Shown: positions 8,724-18,619 of the stretch, piece after piece
How positions within the stretch are numbered: the first letter of the stretch is position 1
How the letters are laid out: each line of letters starts with the position of its first letter
From: Hydrogenophilus sp.
Lineage (GTDB): Bacteria; Pseudomonadota; Gammaproteobacteria; Burkholderiales; Thiobacillaceae
DNA: 37,721 nt
NCBI GenBank assembly: GCA_020725265.1
Contig: DYFK01000024.1
Coordinates: 1-37,721 of the forward strand
Reading direction: 5' to 3'
The notes under the pieces: generated by a model
What the model saw: only the letters and a program-made list of their open reading frames with translations
Told to the model about the DNA's origin: nothing
Databases searched by the model: none
Position numbers and translations under genes: made by a program

Positions 8724-9637
8724 CAGGCCGGCTCCGGATGCAGGTTGCGCAAGGCCAACGGAATGCGCGCGTCGTCCTCGAAGGTGGCCCATTCCCAGGA
8801 CTCGGCGTCGGCCATCAGCGCCCGCAGCAGGCGGTTGTTGAGGCCGTGCCCGGACTTGTAGGCGGTGAAGGCGCCCAGAATCGGGTGGCCGGTCAGATAC
8901 AGATCACCGACCGCGTCGAGCACCTTGTGCTTGACGAACTCGTCGGCGTAACGCAGGCCGTCATGGTTGAGCACGCGGAATTCGTCCATGACGATGGCGT
9001 TGTCGAGCGTGCCGCCCAGCGCCAGTCCGTTGCTGCGTAGGTATTCGACCTCGTTCATGAAGCCGAAGGTGCGCGCGCGGCTGACTTCGCGCACGTAGGA
9101 CTGGCGCGCCAGATCGATGCGCATTTCCTTGGCCGAGGCGCGGAATACCGGGTGGTCGAAATCGATGCGGAAGGTCAGTGTATAGCCTTCGTGCGGCGTG
9201 AATTCCGCCCATTTGTCGCCGTCCTCGACGCGCACCGGGCGTTTGACCCGGATGAAGCGCTTGGCCGCGTTCTGGGACTCGATGCCGGCCGATTGCAGCA
9301 GATAGACGAAGGGCGCGGCGGAACCGTCCAGGATCGGCACTTCCGGACCGTCCAGATCGATGTACAGGTTGTCGATGCCGAGGCCGGCGAGCGCCGACAT
9401 CAGATGCTCGACGGTGGCGACGCGGGCGCCGTTGCCTTCCAGCGCCGAGCACAGCCGGGTATCGACGACGCGTTCCGGCGCGACCGCGAAATCACGCGGT
9501 TCCGGCAGATCCGTCCGCCGGAACACGATGCCGGTGTTCGGCGGCGCCGGGCGCAGGGTCAGGGTCACCCGCGCGCCGGTGTGCAGGCCGACGCCGGTGG
9601 CGTTGACCAGGGAATGGATGGTGCGTTGCTTGAGCAT
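8723..9637 (-). CDS. lpxC: UDP-3-O-acyl-N-acetylglucosamine deacetylase
   Basis: This 304-residue zinc enzyme removes the acetyl group from UDP-3-O-acyl-GlcNAc, the committed step of lipid A synthesis in the cytoplasm. The zinc ligands are H78 (VEHLMSAL), H237 and D241 ([13 protein letters not shown]). H264 (KSGHGLNN) is the conserved catalytic histidine, and E77 sits beside the first ligand. Length matches the family. It is the last large gene of the division cluster, 119 bases beyond ftsZ, with a stem-loop in that gap. It overlaps the downstream small membrane-protein gene by one base. Confidence 0.97.
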   Translation of the reverse strand: MLKQRTIHSLVNATGVGLHTGARVTLTLRPAPPNTGIVFRRTDLPEPRDFAVAPERVVDTRLCSALEGNGARVATVEHLMSALAGLGIDNLYIDLDGPEVPILDGSAAPFVYLLQSAGIESQNAAKRFIRVKRPVRVEDGDKWAEFTPHEGYTLTFRIDFDHPVFRASAKEMRIDLARQSYVREVSRARTFGFMNEVEYLRSNGLALGGTLDNAIVMDEFRVLNHDGLRYADEFVKHKVLDAVGDLYLTGHPILGAFTAYKSGHGLNNRLLRALMADAESWEWATFEDDARIPLALRNLHPEPA

Positions 9638-9679
9638 GTCGGGATCGTGTCGGGGGCCTGGGTTTCAGGCGCAAGAATA

Positions 9680-9718
9680 CCTCGCCGGGCGGCTAGGAGG
9701 GGGCGCCGCCCGGCGAGG
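9680..9718 (-). terminator. Large stem-loop between ftsZ and lpxC
   Basis: A perfect 14-bp inverted repeat (9705-9718 against 9680-9693) encloses an 11-base loop. On the minus strand it is followed by TATTCTTGCGCC, a weak U-run. It may terminate part of the ftsZ transcription or protect the mRNA end, leaving lpxC with lower or separate expression. Confidence 0.5.
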
Positions 9719-9756
9719 TTCCCGTTCGGCCGGTGCGCGGCCGGCCGTGAGTCTGG

Positions 9757-10947
9757 TCAGTCCGCCTGCTTGCGGAGGAAGGCGGGGATGTCCAGGGTGT
9801 CGATACCGGCGTGCTGGGCCATTTCCACCGCCGCCTGGCTGCCGCGCCGGGAATTGGAGCGGAAGGTGGTGGGCATGTCGTAATCCTTGGCCGGGTCGTA
9901 GCCGCCGCCGTAGATCGGGCCATCGGTGCCGGTCGCCTGCATGACCGGCTCGACGATGTGCATGACCGGCGGCTTGGCGCTGGCGCGCACCGGATTGCCG
10001 AGGCCGGTGGCGACCATGGTCACGCGCAGGTTGCCGCCCATGGTTTCGTCGAACGAGGTGCCGACGATGACGGTGGCTTCCTCGGCGGCGAAGCCCTGGA
10101 TGGTGTTCATGACCTCGTAGTACTCCTCCAGGGTCAGGCTGTCGTCGGCGGTGATGTTGACCAGCACGCCGCGCGCGCCCTTGAGATCGACGTTTTCCAG
10201 CAACGGGCTGGCGACGGCGGCCTCGGCGGCCTCGCGCGCGCGGGTTTCACCGGCGGCGGCGGCGGAGCCCATCATGGCCATGCCGACCTCGCTCATGACC
10301 GTCTTCACGTCGGCGAAGTCGACGTTGATCATGCCCGGGTTGCTGATGATCTCGGCGATGCCGGAGACCGCGTTGTGCAGCACGTCGTTGGCGGCGACGA
10401 AGGCTTCGGTCAGCTTGGTCTTGGCGCCCAGCACCTGGATCAGCTTCTCGTTGGGAATCACGATCAGGCTGTCGACGTGCTCGGACAACGACTTCAGGCC
10501 GGTTTCCGCCGAGCGCATGCGCTTGCCCTCGAACATGAACGGCTTGGTCACCACCGCCACCGCCAGGATGCCCAGATCCTTGGCCACCTCGGCGACCACC
10601 GGCGCGGCGCCGGTGCCGGTGCCGCCGCCCATGCCGGCGGCGATGAACAGCATGTCGGCGCCGTCGATCAGTTCGGCGATGCGCTCGCGGTCCTCGAGCG
10701 CGGCCTCGCGGCCGACTTCCCACTTGCCCCCGGCGCCCAGACCCTTGGTCGCGGAATTGCCGATCTGCAACTGGATCGGCGCCTTGTTGCGCTTGAGCGC
10801 CTGGGCATCGGTATTGATGGCGATGAATTCCACGCCACTCATGCCCTGGCTGATCATGTGATCGACCGCGTTGCCGCCGCAGCCGCCGACGCCGATGACC
10901 TTGATCACGGCTTCCTGACTCTGCATCTCTTCCAGTTCAAACAACAT
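9757..10947 (-). CDS. ftsZ: Cell division GTPase FtsZ
   Basis: This 396-residue tubulin homologue polymerises into the Z ring at midcell. The nucleotide-binding glycine motif GGGTGTG is at 107-113 and the N-terminal GVGGCGGNAVDHM at 19-31. The C-terminus is a variable linker followed by the conserved peptide TLDIPAFLRKQAD, the docking site for FtsA and other partners. An AGGAGG ribosome site lies nine bases upstream of the ATG. Unlike most genes of the cluster it does not overlap its neighbour: a 68-base gap with a hairpin and U-rich run separates it from ftsA, suggesting separate control. Confidence 0.98.
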   Translation of the reverse strand: MLFELEEMQSQEAVIKVIGVGGCGGNAVDHMISQGMSGVEFIAINTDAQALKRNKAPIQLQIGNSATKGLGAGGKWEVGREAALEDRERIAELIDGADMLFIAAGMGGGTGTGAAPVVAEVAKDLGILAVAVVTKPFMFEGKRMRSAETGLKSLSEHVDSLIVIPNEKLIQVLGAKTKLTEAFVAANDVLHNAVSGIAEIISNPGMINVDFADVKTVMSEVGMAMMGSAAAAGETRAREAAEAAVASPLLENVDLKGARGVLVNITADDSLTLEEYYEVMNTIQGFAAEEATVIVGTSFDETMGGNLRVTMVATGLGNPVRASAKPPVMHIVEPVMQATGTDGPIYGGGYDPAKDYDMPTTFRSNSRRGSQAAVEMAQHAGIDTLDIPAFLRKQAD

Positions 10948-10982
10948 GTTGCATCCCTCCTGAGGTTACGCGCGCACTACAC

Positions 10983-11012
10983 GAAAAAACGAAAACGCCG
11001 GGACGGGCCCGG
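10983..11012 (-). terminator. Terminator-like hairpin between ftsA and ftsZ
   Basis: Three bases after the ftsA stop codon, CCGGG/CCCGG (11012-11008 and 11002-10998) forms a 5-bp GC stem. On the minus strand it is followed by CGTTTTCGTTTTTT. This looks like an intrinsic terminator or attenuator upstream of ftsZ. Confidence 0.55.
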
Positions 11013-11015
11013 TAC

Positions 11016-12254
11016 TCAAAAATTCTGTTGGAACCATGTCTTCATCCGGGTCAGCACCTGACCGAGGCTGGCGCCCTGGATGCGCGCCGCCTGATCGAGG
11101 TCGTGCTTTTCCAGGCCGGCGATGAGCAGGCCGACACCGGTGGCGAAACGCGGGTTGCGCACCCGCTCCGAGAAGCCGCCGACGTATTCCGGCATGCCGA
11201 TGCGCACCGGCATGTGGAACACCTCCTCGGCCAGTTCGACCATGCCCTTCATCAGGCTCGACCCACCGGTCAGCACCAGGCCGGAGGAGATCTGCTCCTC
11301 GAAGCCGCTGCGGCGCAGCTCGGCCTGCACCAGGCTGAACAGCTCCTCGACGCGCGGCTCGATGACCTCCGACAGCAGTTGCTTGGAGAGCATGCGCGGA
11401 CCGCGCTCGCCAATGCCCGGCACCTCGATCATCTCTTTCGGATCGGCTAGCTGGCGCAGCGCGATGCCGTGCTGGATCTTGAGATCCTCGGCCTCGCGCG
11501 TCGGCGTGCGCAGGGTCATGGCGATGTCGTTGGTGATCTGGTCGCCGGCGATCGGAATCACCGCCACGTGCTGGATGGCGCCGCGCGTGAACACCGCGAT
11601 GTCGGTGGTGCCGCCGCCGATGTCGACGATGCAGACGCCGAGGTCCTTCTCGTCGTCGTTGAGCACGGCATGGCTGGAGGCGAGCGGTTGCAGCACCAGA
11701 TCCTTCACTTCCAGGCCGCAACGGCGCACGCACTTGACGATGTTCTGGGCGGCGGAGACTGCGCCGGTGACGATGTGCACCTTGACCTCCAGGCGCACGC
11801 CGGACATGCCCAGCGGCTCGCGCACGCCGTCCTGGCCGTCGATGATGAATTCCTGCGGCAGCACGTGCAGCACCTGCTGGTCGGCCGGGATGTTGAGCGC
11901 GCGCGCGATCTCGATGACGCGGTCGACGTCGGCCTGCGAGACCTCGCGATCGCGGATCGGCAGCATGCCGCTGGAGTTCTGCGCCTTGATGTGGCTGCCG
12001 GCGATGCCGGTGAAGACCTGGGTGATCTTGCAGTTGGCCATCAGTTCGGCTTCTTCCAGCGCGCGCTGGATGGCGGCGACGGTAGCCTCGATGTTGACCA
12101 CCACGCCCTTCTTCAGGCCGCGCGAGGGCGCCTGGCCCATGCCGATGATGTTGAGCCCGCCTTCCGGCAGCACTTCGGCGACCAGGGTGACGATCTTGGA
12201 AGTGCCGATGTCGAGACCGACGATCAGATCCTTGTTTTCGGTGATTTTCTTCAT
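11016..12254 (-). CDS. ftsA: Cell division protein FtsA (actin-like membrane tether of FtsZ)
   Basis: This 412-residue actin-fold ATPase has the phosphate-1 motif GLDIGTSK (13-20), the phosphate-2 region VDIGGGTTDIAVF, and the adenosine motif LTGGSSLMKG. The C-terminus LTRMKTWFQQNF is the amphipathic helix that anchors the protein, and through it FtsZ, to the inner membrane. Its ATG overlaps the ftsQ stop codon as ATGA (12251-12254), which implies translational coupling. Confidence 0.97.
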   Translation of the reverse strand: MKKITENKDLIVGLDIGTSKIVTLVAEVLPEGGLNIIGMGQAPSRGLKKGVVVNIEATVAAIQRALEEAELMANCKITQVFTGIAGSHIKAQNSSGMLPIRDREVSQADVDRVIEIARALNIPADQQVLHVLPQEFIIDGQDGVREPLGMSGVRLEVKVHIVTGAVSAAQNIVKCVRRCGLEVKDLVLQPLASSHAVLNDDEKDLGVCIVDIGGGTTDIAVFTRGAIQHVAVIPIAGDQITNDIAMTLRTPTREAEDLKIQHGIALRQLADPKEMIEVPGIGERGPRMLSKQLLSEVIEPRVEELFSLVQAELRRSGFEEQISSGLVLTGGSSLMKGMVELAEEVFHMPVRIGMPEYVGGFSERVRNPRFATGVGLLIAGLEKHDLDQAARIQGASLGQVLTRMKTWFQQNF

Positions 12255-12979
12255 GCCGGTTTTGCCTGCCTTGCTTCAACTTTCGTGGTCACGGGGGTTT
12301 GCGGCTCCCCCGCGAAACCGTTGGGATATCGCATGTCGACGCGCTGCATCGGCCCGACCAGGCCGACCGCGCGCGGATAGAACTCGACGAAGCGCGCCAG
12401 CCGCTCGTCCAGGCGTTCGCGGCCGAGTTCGACACTGATGCCGTCGGACAGGCGCAAACGCCAGGACTGGCGCGCGCTGACGACGATGCGCTCGATGCGC
12501 GTATCGAGCGGCGCGACCAGCGCGCTGAATTCGCCGAACCGGCGCGCGACCTCGCGCTCCATGCCGTCCGGCGCGTACAGCCGCGGCAGACCGTCGATCG
12601 GCGCGACCAGGAAAACCTCGCCGTGGGTGTTGAGCATGGCGCGATCGTTCCAGGCCGCCGCCGTGCGATGCTCCTCCAGCCGCACCTCCAGCCGGTTCGG
12701 CCAGATCCGGCGGACTTCCGCCTGGCGCACCCACGGCAATTGTTCGTAGGCGGCGTGCGCGCCTTCCAGGTCGATCGAGAAGAAACCGCCGAGCAGGCGC
12801 GGCGTCAGTTCCTCCACGCCCTGCCGGGTCTCCGGATGCATCGCGCCGACGATGCTGACCGCGCGCACCGGGAACAGCGTCTCCAGCGCGGCTCGCCCGG
12901 TCAGCCAGAACCCGTAGGCCAGCGCGGCGATCAGCAGCAGGCCGCTCAGCCGGTTGAGCGCGCTCGGGTTATCCCACAT
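12251..12979 (-). CDS. ftsQ: Cell division protein FtsQ
   Basis: The 242-residue product is a bitopic membrane protein. A short cytoplasmic tail is followed by one transmembrane segment (about 12-31, [16 protein letters not shown]). A POTRA domain then begins around [13 protein letters not shown] and contains the [28 protein letters not shown] stretch typical of FtsQ/DivIB. It recruits FtsB and FtsL to the septum. Its start overlaps the end of ddlB by 11 bases and its stop overlaps ftsA by four. The order ddlB-ftsQ-ftsA-ftsZ supports the call. Confidence 0.95.
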   Translation of the reverse strand: MWDNPSALNRLSGLLLIAALAYGFWLTGRAALETLFPVRAVSIVGAMHPETRQGVEELTPRLLGGFFSIDLEGAHAAYEQLPWVRQAEVRRIWPNRLEVRLEEHRTAAAWNDRAMLNTHGEVFLVAPIDGLPRLYAPDGMEREVARRFGEFSALVAPLDTRIERIVVSARQSWRLRLSDGISVELGRERLDERLARFVEFYPRAVGLVGPMQRVDMRYPNGFAGEPQTPVTTKVEARQAKPA

Positions 12980-13901
12980 CGCACTGCTCCAGTACGGTCA
13001 GACACAGGTCGGGGAATTCGATGCCGGCGGCGCGCGCCGCCATCGGCACCAGGCTGTGGTCGGTCATGCCCGGCGCGGTGTTGGCTTCGAGCAGATAAGG
13101 GCGGCCGGCGGCGTCGAGCAGGAAATCGATGCGCGCCCAGCCCCGGCAACCCAGGACGCGATAACCAGCCAGCGCCAGTTCGCGCATTTCCGCCTCGCGC
13201 TCGGCGTCCAGACCACTCGGACACAGGTAGCGGGTATCGTCGCGGAAATACTTGGCCTCATAGTCGTAGAACTCGGTCGCCGGCACGATGCGGATGCTCG
13301 GCAACGCGCGCGCGCCGGCGCCCTCGCCGAGGATGGCGACGGTGTATTCGCCCCCGTCCAGACAGCGTTCGGCGAGCACCAGCGGGTCGTGGCGGGCGGC
13401 CGCGCGCCAGGCGTCGGCCAGATCCCCGACGTGCTTGACCTTGATCACGCCGATGCTGGAGCCCTCGCGCGCCGGCTTCACGAACAGCGGCAGACCGAGG
13501 CGCGCGGCGACCGCGTCGAAATCGCTGTCGGCGTCGAGCAGCGCGTAGTCGGGAATGGGCAGACCGCCTGCCTGCCAGAGCAGCTTGCAGCGCCACTTGT
13601 CCATGGCCAGCGCCGAAGCGAGCACGCCACTGCCGGTGAACGGCAGGTTCATCAGGGTCAGCGCGCCCTGCAGGCTGCCGTCCTCGCCGCCGCGTCCGTG
13701 CAGGGCCACGAACACGCGCGCGTAGCCTTCGCTGGCGAGGTCGGCGAGCGGACGCTCGGCCGGATCGAACGGATGCGCGTCGACGCCGCGCGCGCGCAGC
13801 GCCGCGAGCACGGCGGCGCCGCTGCGCAACGAGATTTCGCGTTCCGCCGAACGGCCGCCCAACATCACGGCGACCTTGCCAAGTGACGCGCGCGGGTTCA
13901 T
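12969..13901 (-). CDS. ddlB: D-alanine--D-alanine ligase
   Basis: This 310-residue ATP-grasp enzyme joins two D-alanines for the peptidoglycan stem peptide. Recognisable parts are the N-terminal [17 protein letters not shown], the [12 protein letters not shown] segment, the ATP-binding [16 protein letters not shown], and the metal-binding end [25 protein letters not shown]. The ATG at 13901 overlaps the murB stop codon as ATGA; longer open frames upstream lie inside murB. Confidence 0.97.
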   Translation of the reverse strand: MNPRASLGKVAVMLGGRSAEREISLRSGAAVLAALRARGVDAHPFDPAERPLADLASEGYARVFVALHGRGGEDGSLQGALTLMNLPFTGSGVLASALAMDKWRCKLLWQAGGLPIPDYALLDADSDFDAVAARLGLPLFVKPAREGSSIGVIKVKHVGDLADAWRAAARHDPLVLAERCLDGGEYTVAILGEGAGARALPSIRIVPATEFYDYEAKYFRDDTRYLCPSGLDAEREAEMRELALAGYRVLGCRGWARIDFLLDAAGRPYLLEANTAPGMTDHSLVPMAARAAGIEFPDLCLTVLEQCDVG

Positions 13902-14893
13902 GCCGGTTCTCCCACGATGCGTACCTCGCGGATCAGCTCGATGCCGGTGCGTTCGCGCACCCGCGCGCGCACGGTTTCGATCAGGGTTTCGATGTCGGCG
14001 GCGCTGGCGGTGCCCAGGTTGACGATGAAATTGGCATGCTTTTCCGAGACCTGGGCGCCGCCGACGCGATGTCCCTTGAGACCGCACGATTCGATCAGGC
14101 GCGCGGCGAAATCGCCGGGCGGATTGCGGAACACGGAGCCGGCGTTGGGCAGGTTGAGCGGCTGGCTGGCGATGCGCTTTTCCAGCAACCGGCGGATTTC
14201 CTCCCGCGCGGCCTGGCCGTCGCCGCGCGGGAACATGAACCAGGCGGCGGCGAACCATTCGTCGCGTTGTTCGAGCGCGCTGACGTGGCGATAGCCGGTC
14301 TGGAATTCCTTGGGCGAACGCCGGGTGACCTCGCCGGCGCGGTTGATGGTCAGCACCTGGCTGACGAATTCCCAGGTCTCGTGGCCGTAGCAGCCGGCGT
14401 TCATCGCCAGCGCGCCGCCGATGGTGCCGGGCACGCCGGCCAGGAATTCGGCGCCGACCAGATCATGGTTGGCGGCGAAGCGCGCGACCTTCGGACTGGG
14501 CACGCCGGCTTCCGCGTAGATCACGCCGAACGGGCTGTCGCCGGCCGGGCCGCCGTTGTTGCCGTTGGGCCGGCGGTTCTCGACATGGAGCCGGCGCAGC
14601 GCGCCGTGCAGATGGATGACGTTGCCGCGCAGACCACCGTCACGCACCAGCAGGTTGCTGCCCAGGCCGAGGAAATGCACCGGCGCGCCCGGCTCCAGAC
14701 TCTTCAGGAAGGCGGCGAGGTCTTCCAGGCCGGCCGGCGTATAGAACCGGTCAGCCTTGCCGCCGACCCGCCAGCTGGTGTGCCGGCTCATGTCGACGCC
14801 CAGACGAAGTTCCCCTTGCAGGCCGGGGATGTCGGTGGGCATCGATGGCGTCGCCGTCGTGCCCATGCCCAGGGTTTCCGGTTGCGTGTTCAT
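13898..14893 (-). CDS. murB: UDP-N-acetylenolpyruvoylglucosamine reductase
   Basis: The 331-residue flavoenzyme reduces the enolpyruvyl group to make UDP-N-acetylmuramic acid. Seen are the FAD-binding [12 protein letters not shown] and [13 protein letters not shown] regions, [18 protein letters not shown], and the catalytic serine region [12 protein letters not shown] followed by [22 protein letters not shown]. The protein has about 25 extra N-terminal residues ([12 protein letters not shown]...) before the conserved domain. The chosen ATG overlaps the murC stop codon as ATGA, which supports this start. Confidence 0.96.
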   Translation of the reverse strand: MNTQPETLGMGTTATPSMPTDIPGLQGELRLGVDMSRHTSWRVGGKADRFYTPAGLEDLAAFLKSLEPGAPVHFLGLGSNLLVRDGGLRGNVIHLHGALRRLHVENRRPNGNNGGPAGDSPFGVIYAEAGVPSPKVARFAANHDLVGAEFLAGVPGTIGGALAMNAGCYGHETWEFVSQVLTINRAGEVTRRSPKEFQTGYRHVSALEQRDEWFAAAWFMFPRGDGQAAREEIRRLLEKRIASQPLNLPNAGSVFRNPPGDFAARLIESCGLKGHRVGGAQVSEKHANFIVNLGTASAADIETLIETVRARVRERTGIELIREVRIVGEPA

Positions 14894-16293
14894 GCGTTGC
14901 CTCCGGCCGCGCGCGCGACCACCCTGGCGGGGATCTGGCCGATCGAGCCGGCCCCCATCAGCAGCACCACGTCGCCGTCGCGAACCACGTCGAGCAGGCT
15001 GTCGGGCAGGGCCTCGACGTCGGCGACGAAGATCGGTTCGACCTTGCCGGCGACGCGCACCGCGCGCGCCAGCGCGCGGCCGTCGGCGGCGACGATCGGC
15101 GCCTCGCCGGCGGCGTAGACCTCGGTCAGCACGACCACGTCGGCCAGCGACAGGACGCCGACGAAATCCTCGAACAGGTCGCGCGTGCGCGTGTAGCGAT
15201 GCGGCTGGAAGGCCAGCACCAGCCGCCGGTCCGGGAAGGCGCCGCGCGCCGCCGCCAGGGTCGCGCGCATTTCCACGGGATGATGGCCGTAGTCGTCGAT
15301 CAGGCAGAAGCGACGGCCGTCGGCCAGGACAATCTCGCCATGGCGCTGGAACCGGCGGCCGACGCCGGTGAAGCCGGCCAGCGCGCGCTGCACCGCCGCG
15401 TCCGGGATTTGCAGCTCCCAGGCCACGGCGATCGCGGCCAGGGCGTTGAGCACGTTGTGCAGGCCGGGCAGGTTGAGTTCGACCTCGATCGGCGAGCGGA
15501 TGCCGTTGCGCAGCGCGGTGAAGCGCATGCGTCCGGCTTCGGCGCGGATGTCGACCGCCTGGAACGCGCAATCGTCGCTGGTGCCGTAGGTCAGCACCGG
15601 TTTCTCGATGCGCGGCAGCAGCGCGCGCACGGTCGGATCGTCGGCGCAGACGATGGCCATGCCCCAGAACGGCAGACGGTGCAGGAAATCGACGAAGGCG
15701 CTCTTGAGCCGTTCGAAATCGTGGCCGTAGGTCTCCATGTGGTCGGCGTCAATGTTGGTCACCACCGAGATCACCGGCGACAGGTGCAGGAACGAGGCGT
15801 CCGATTCGTCGGCCTCGGCGACCAGCCACTCGCCCTTGCCCAGCTTGGCGTTGGCGCCGGCCGCCAACAGCTTGCCGCCGATCACGAAGGTGGGATCGAG
15901 ACCGGCCTCGTTGAGCATGCTGGCGATCAGGCTGGTGGTAGTGGTCTTGCCATGGGTGCCGGCGATCGCGATGCCCTGCTTGAAGCGCATCAGCTCGGCC
16001 AGCATCATCGCCCGCGCCACCACCGGCACGCGCGCGGCGCGCGCCGCCACCACCTCGGGGTTGTCGTCGCGGATCGCGCTGGACACCACGAGCACGTCGG
16101 CGCCGGCGACGTGGCCGGCGTCATGGCCCTGGAACACGCTGGCGCCCATGTCGGCCAGGCGCCGGGTCGCCGCGTTGCTGGCGCCATCGCTGCCGGAGAC
16201 GCGGTAGCCGAGATTGAGCAGCACCTCGGCGATGCCGCTCATGCCGACGCCGCCGATGCCGACGAAATGGATGTGCCGGACCTTGTGCTTCAT
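14890..16293 (-). CDS. murC: UDP-N-acetylmuramate--L-alanine ligase
   Basis: This 467-residue Mur ligase adds the first amino acid, L-alanine, to UDP-MurNAc. N-terminal Rossmann motif: [17 protein letters not shown] (9-25). The ATP P-loop is GTHGKTT (112-118). The central [11 protein letters not shown] and the C-terminal [10 protein letters not shown] and FQPHRYTRT motifs are typical of MurC. It overlaps both murG and murB by four bases (ATGA at each end). Confidence 0.97.
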   Translation of the reverse strand: MKHKVRHIHFVGIGGVGMSGIAEVLLNLGYRVSGSDGASNAATRRLADMGASVFQGHDAGHVAGADVLVVSSAIRDDNPEVVAARAARVPVVARAMMLAELMRFKQGIAIAGTHGKTTTTSLIASMLNEAGLDPTFVIGGKLLAAGANAKLGKGEWLVAEADESDASFLHLSPVISVVTNIDADHMETYGHDFERLKSAFVDFLHRLPFWGMAIVCADDPTVRALLPRIEKPVLTYGTSDDCAFQAVDIRAEAGRMRFTALRNGIRSPIEVELNLPGLHNVLNALAAIAVAWELQIPDAAVQRALAGFTGVGRRFQRHGEIVLADGRRFCLIDDYGHHPVEMRATLAAARGAFPDRRLVLAFQPHRYTRTRDLFEDFVGVLSLADVVVLTEVYAAGEAPIVAADGRALARAVRVAGKVEPIFVADVEALPDSLLDVVRDGDVVLLMGAGSIGQIPARVVARAAGGNA

Positions 16294-17462
16294 CGCGCCA
16301 GCTCCTTGACGATCGCCACGACCCGCGCGGTGGCCTCCGGCCTGGCCAGGGCGCGCGCCTTGTCGGCGCGGCGCGCCAGCTCGGCGCGGTCGAGCGCGCG
16401 CAGCCAGGCGGTCAGCGCGGCCGGCGTCAGTTCGGTCTGCGGCAGCAGCCAGGCGGCGTCGGCGTCGGCGAGAAAGCGGGCATTGGCGGTCTGGTGGTCG
16501 TCGACCGCGTGCGGATAGGGGATGAACAGGGCGGCCGAGCCGCTGGCGGCGATTTCCGCCACGGTCAGCGCGCCGGCCCGGCAGATCACGACGTCGGCCC
16601 AGGCGTAGGCCGCGGCCATGTCGTCGATGAAGGCTTCGCATTCGGCCGCGACCCCGGCGTCGGCGTAGCCGGCGCGCAGACTGTCGAGATGGCGGGCGCC
16701 GGACTGATGGCGAACCTCGGGCCGTTCGGCGGGCGCCAGCGCGGCCAGCGCGCGCGGCAGCGTCTCGTTGAGCACGGCCGCGCCCAGGCTGCCGCCGATC
16801 ACCAACAGCCTTAGCGGTCCCGCGCGGCCGGCCAGACGCCTTGCCGGCGCTGGCAGCGCGGCGATTTCCGGCCGCACCGGATTGCCCACCCATTCGCCCT
16901 TGGCCAGCGCCGCGTCCGGCGCCCGGTCGCCGGCGCCGCGCAAGGGCAGGCCCAGCAGCACGCGGTCGGCCAGATGGGCAAGGACGCGATTGGTCAGGCC
17001 GGCGATGGCGTTCTGTTCGTGGATCGCCAGCGGCTTGCCGAACAGGCTGGCCATCATGCCGCCCGGAAAGGCGACATAGCCGCCCAGACCGAGGGCGACA
17101 TCCGGCCGCTCGCGAAAGATCGCGCGCGCCGCCTGCCAGAACGCGACCAGCAGATTCATCGGCAGCAGCAGCTTGGTCAGCAGGCCCTTTCCGCGCACGC
17201 CGGCGACCCGCACCCAGGCCATGTCGAAGCCCTTGTCCACCGCCAGCCGCGCCTCCATGCCGGCGCGCGTGCCCAGCCAGACCACTCGCCAGCCGTCGGC
17301 GCGCAGCGATTCCGCCACCGCCAGCGCCGGCATGACGTGGCCACCGGTGCCGCCGGCCATGACCAAGGCGGTACGGCTGGGAAGCAGGGCGTGAGGAACA
17401 GGGCGCGGGGAAGCGGTATTCCCGCTCCCCACTTGCCACTTGCCACTTTCCACGTTGCTCAT
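16290..17462 (-). CDS. murG: UDP-GlcNAc transferase to lipid I (MurG), with a repeat-derived N-terminal extension
   Basis: This 390-residue GT-B glycosyltransferase makes lipid II from lipid I at the inner face of the membrane. The donor-site loop [17 protein letters not shown] begins at residue 37, and the C-terminal domain has GGSLGA and [16 protein letters not shown]. In most MurG proteins the GGTGGH loop lies about ten residues from the start, so some 25 residues are extra. They coincide with a degenerate heptanucleotide repeat at 17390-17453. The ATG at 17462 overlaps the ftsW stop codon as ATGA. No other ATG or GTG lies between it and the conserved domain; a TTG just before VMAGGTGG is the only alternative. 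Confidence 0.94.
   Translation of the reverse strand: MSNVESGKWQVGSGNTASPRPVPHALLPSRTALVMAGGTGGHVMPALAVAESLRADGWRVVWLGTRAGMEARLAVDKGFDMAWVRVAGVRGKGLLTKLLLPMNLLVAFWQAARAIFRERPDVALGLGGYVAFPGGMMASLFGKPLAIHEQNAIAGLTNRVLAHLADRVLLGLPLRGAGDRAPDAALAKGEWVGNPVRPEIAALPAPARRLAGRAGPLRLLVIGGSLGAAVLNETLPRALAALAPAERPEVRHQSGARHLDSLRAGYADAGVAAECEAFIDDMAAAYAWADVVICRAGALTVAEIAASGSAALFIPYPHAVDDHQTANARFLADADAAWLLPQTELTPAALTAWLRALDRAELARRADKARALARPEATARVVAIVKELAR
17390..17453 (-). repeat. Degenerate heptanucleotide repeat element inside the 5' end of murG
   Basis: On the minus strand from 17453 the units are GTGGAAA, GTGGCAA, GTGGCAA, GTGGGGA, GCGGGAA, then a less regular part containing CTCACGCCCTGC. The element between cbbO and cbbQ (35869-35939) has the same order of units and a similar CTCACGACTTGC near its end, so the two look like members of one family. 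Here it encodes roughly residues 4-29 of MurG. Confidence 0.65.
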
Positions 17463-18619
17463 GCCTTCTTCCCCCGCATCAGGCAGCGGTTCTCGTAGTC
17501 GACGCGCAGCAGCACCGCGAGCGCCAGGCAGTTGGCGACGATGCCGGAACCGCCGTAGCTCATCAGTGGCAGGGTCAGGCCCTTGGTCGGCAGCAGGCCG
17601 AGGTTGACGCCCATGTTGATGAAGGCCTGCGCGCCCATCCAGACGCCGACGCCCTGGGCGACCAGGGCGGCGTAGTTGCGGCCCATCAGGCCGGCCTGCC
17701 AGCCGATCGAGAAAGCCCGCCAGGTCAGCCAGGCGAACAGGACGATGACGGTGAGCACGCCGACCAGACCGAGCTCCTCGCCGATCACCGCCAGCAGGAA
17801 ATCGGTGTAGGCCTCGGGCAGGTAGAACAGTTTCTCGACGCTATCGCCGAGGCCGACGCCGGTGAGTTCGCCATTGCCGAACGCGATCAGCGCGTGCGAA
17901 AGCTGATAGCCGGCGCCGAACGGGTCCGCCCACGGATTCAGGTAACTGGTCACCCGCGCCAGCCGGTACGGCGACAGCACCACCAGCAACACGAAACCGA
18001 TCGCCAGCAGGCCGATCAGGCCGGCGAACAGTCGGGCGTTGAGGCCGCCCAGGAACAGGATGGCGAGGGCGATGGCGATGATCACCACGAAGGCGCCGAA
18101 ATCCGGCTCCAGCAACAACAGCGCGCCAATGCCGAGCATGACCAGGAACATCGGCAGGAAACCGCGCGTCAGGTTCTGCATGTGCGCGGCCTTGCGCACG
18201 GTGTAGTCGGCGGCGTACAGGATGGTGGCGAACTTCATCAGTTCGGACGGTTGCAGGTTGCCGAGCGGGCCGAGCGGAATCCAGCGCCGGCTGCCGTTGA
18301 CTTCCTTGCCGATGAACGGGATCAGCACCAGCACCAGACAGATGGCGCCGGCGATGAACAGCAACGGCGCCAGCGTCTGCCAGGTCTGGGTCGGGATCTG
18401 CAGGGCCGCGTAGCCGACGCCGAAACCGATCACCAGCCACATGGCGTGGCGGATCAGATAGAAACTTTGCCGGCCATCCAGCGAACGCGCCTCGGCGATG
18501 GCGATGGAAGCGGAATAGACCATGACCATGCCGATCATCAGCAGCGCCATGGCCGCGAACACCAGGCCCCAGTCGTACGGCGTCAGCGCGGTGCGCTTGA
18601 GGGCGGCGTTATGAAACAT
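17459..18619 (-). CDS. ftsW: Septal peptidoglycan polymerase FtsW (SEDS family)
   Basis: This 386-residue polytopic membrane protein is about ten transmembrane segments long. SEDS features are seen: YSASIAIA near the N-terminus, [22 protein letters not shown] in the second quarter, the large loop with [22 protein letters not shown] and [22 protein letters not shown], and the C-terminal [19 protein letters not shown] proteins polymerise glycan strands together with a class B transpeptidase, here FtsI. The ATG at 18619 ([10 protein letters not shown]) lies within the last codons of murD, an 11-base overlap. Confidence 0.96.
   Translation of the reverse strand: MFHNAALKRTALTPYDWGLVFAAMALLMIGMVMVYSASIAIAEARSLDGRQSFYLIRHAMWLVIGFGVGYAALQIPTQTWQTLAPLLFIAGAICLVLVLIPFIGKEVNGSRRWIPLGPLGNLQPSELMKFATILYAADYTVRKAAHMQNLTRGFLPMFLVMLGIGALLLLEPDFGAFVVIIAIALAILFLGGLNARLFAGLIGLLAIGFVLLVVLSPYRLARVTSYLNPWADPFGAGYQLSHALIAFGNGELTGVGLGDSVEKLFYLPEAYTDFLLAVIGEELGLVGVLTVIVLFAWLTWRAFSIGWQAGLMGRNYAALVAQGVGVWMGAQAFINMGVNLGLLPTKGLTLPLMSYGGSGIVANCLALAVLLRVDYENRCLMRGKKA

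Noticed and set aside
10899-10981. A promoter for ftsZ in the short ftsA-ftsZ gap
   Set aside because: I could find no pair of hexamers at acceptable spacing; any promoter is more likely inside ftsA.
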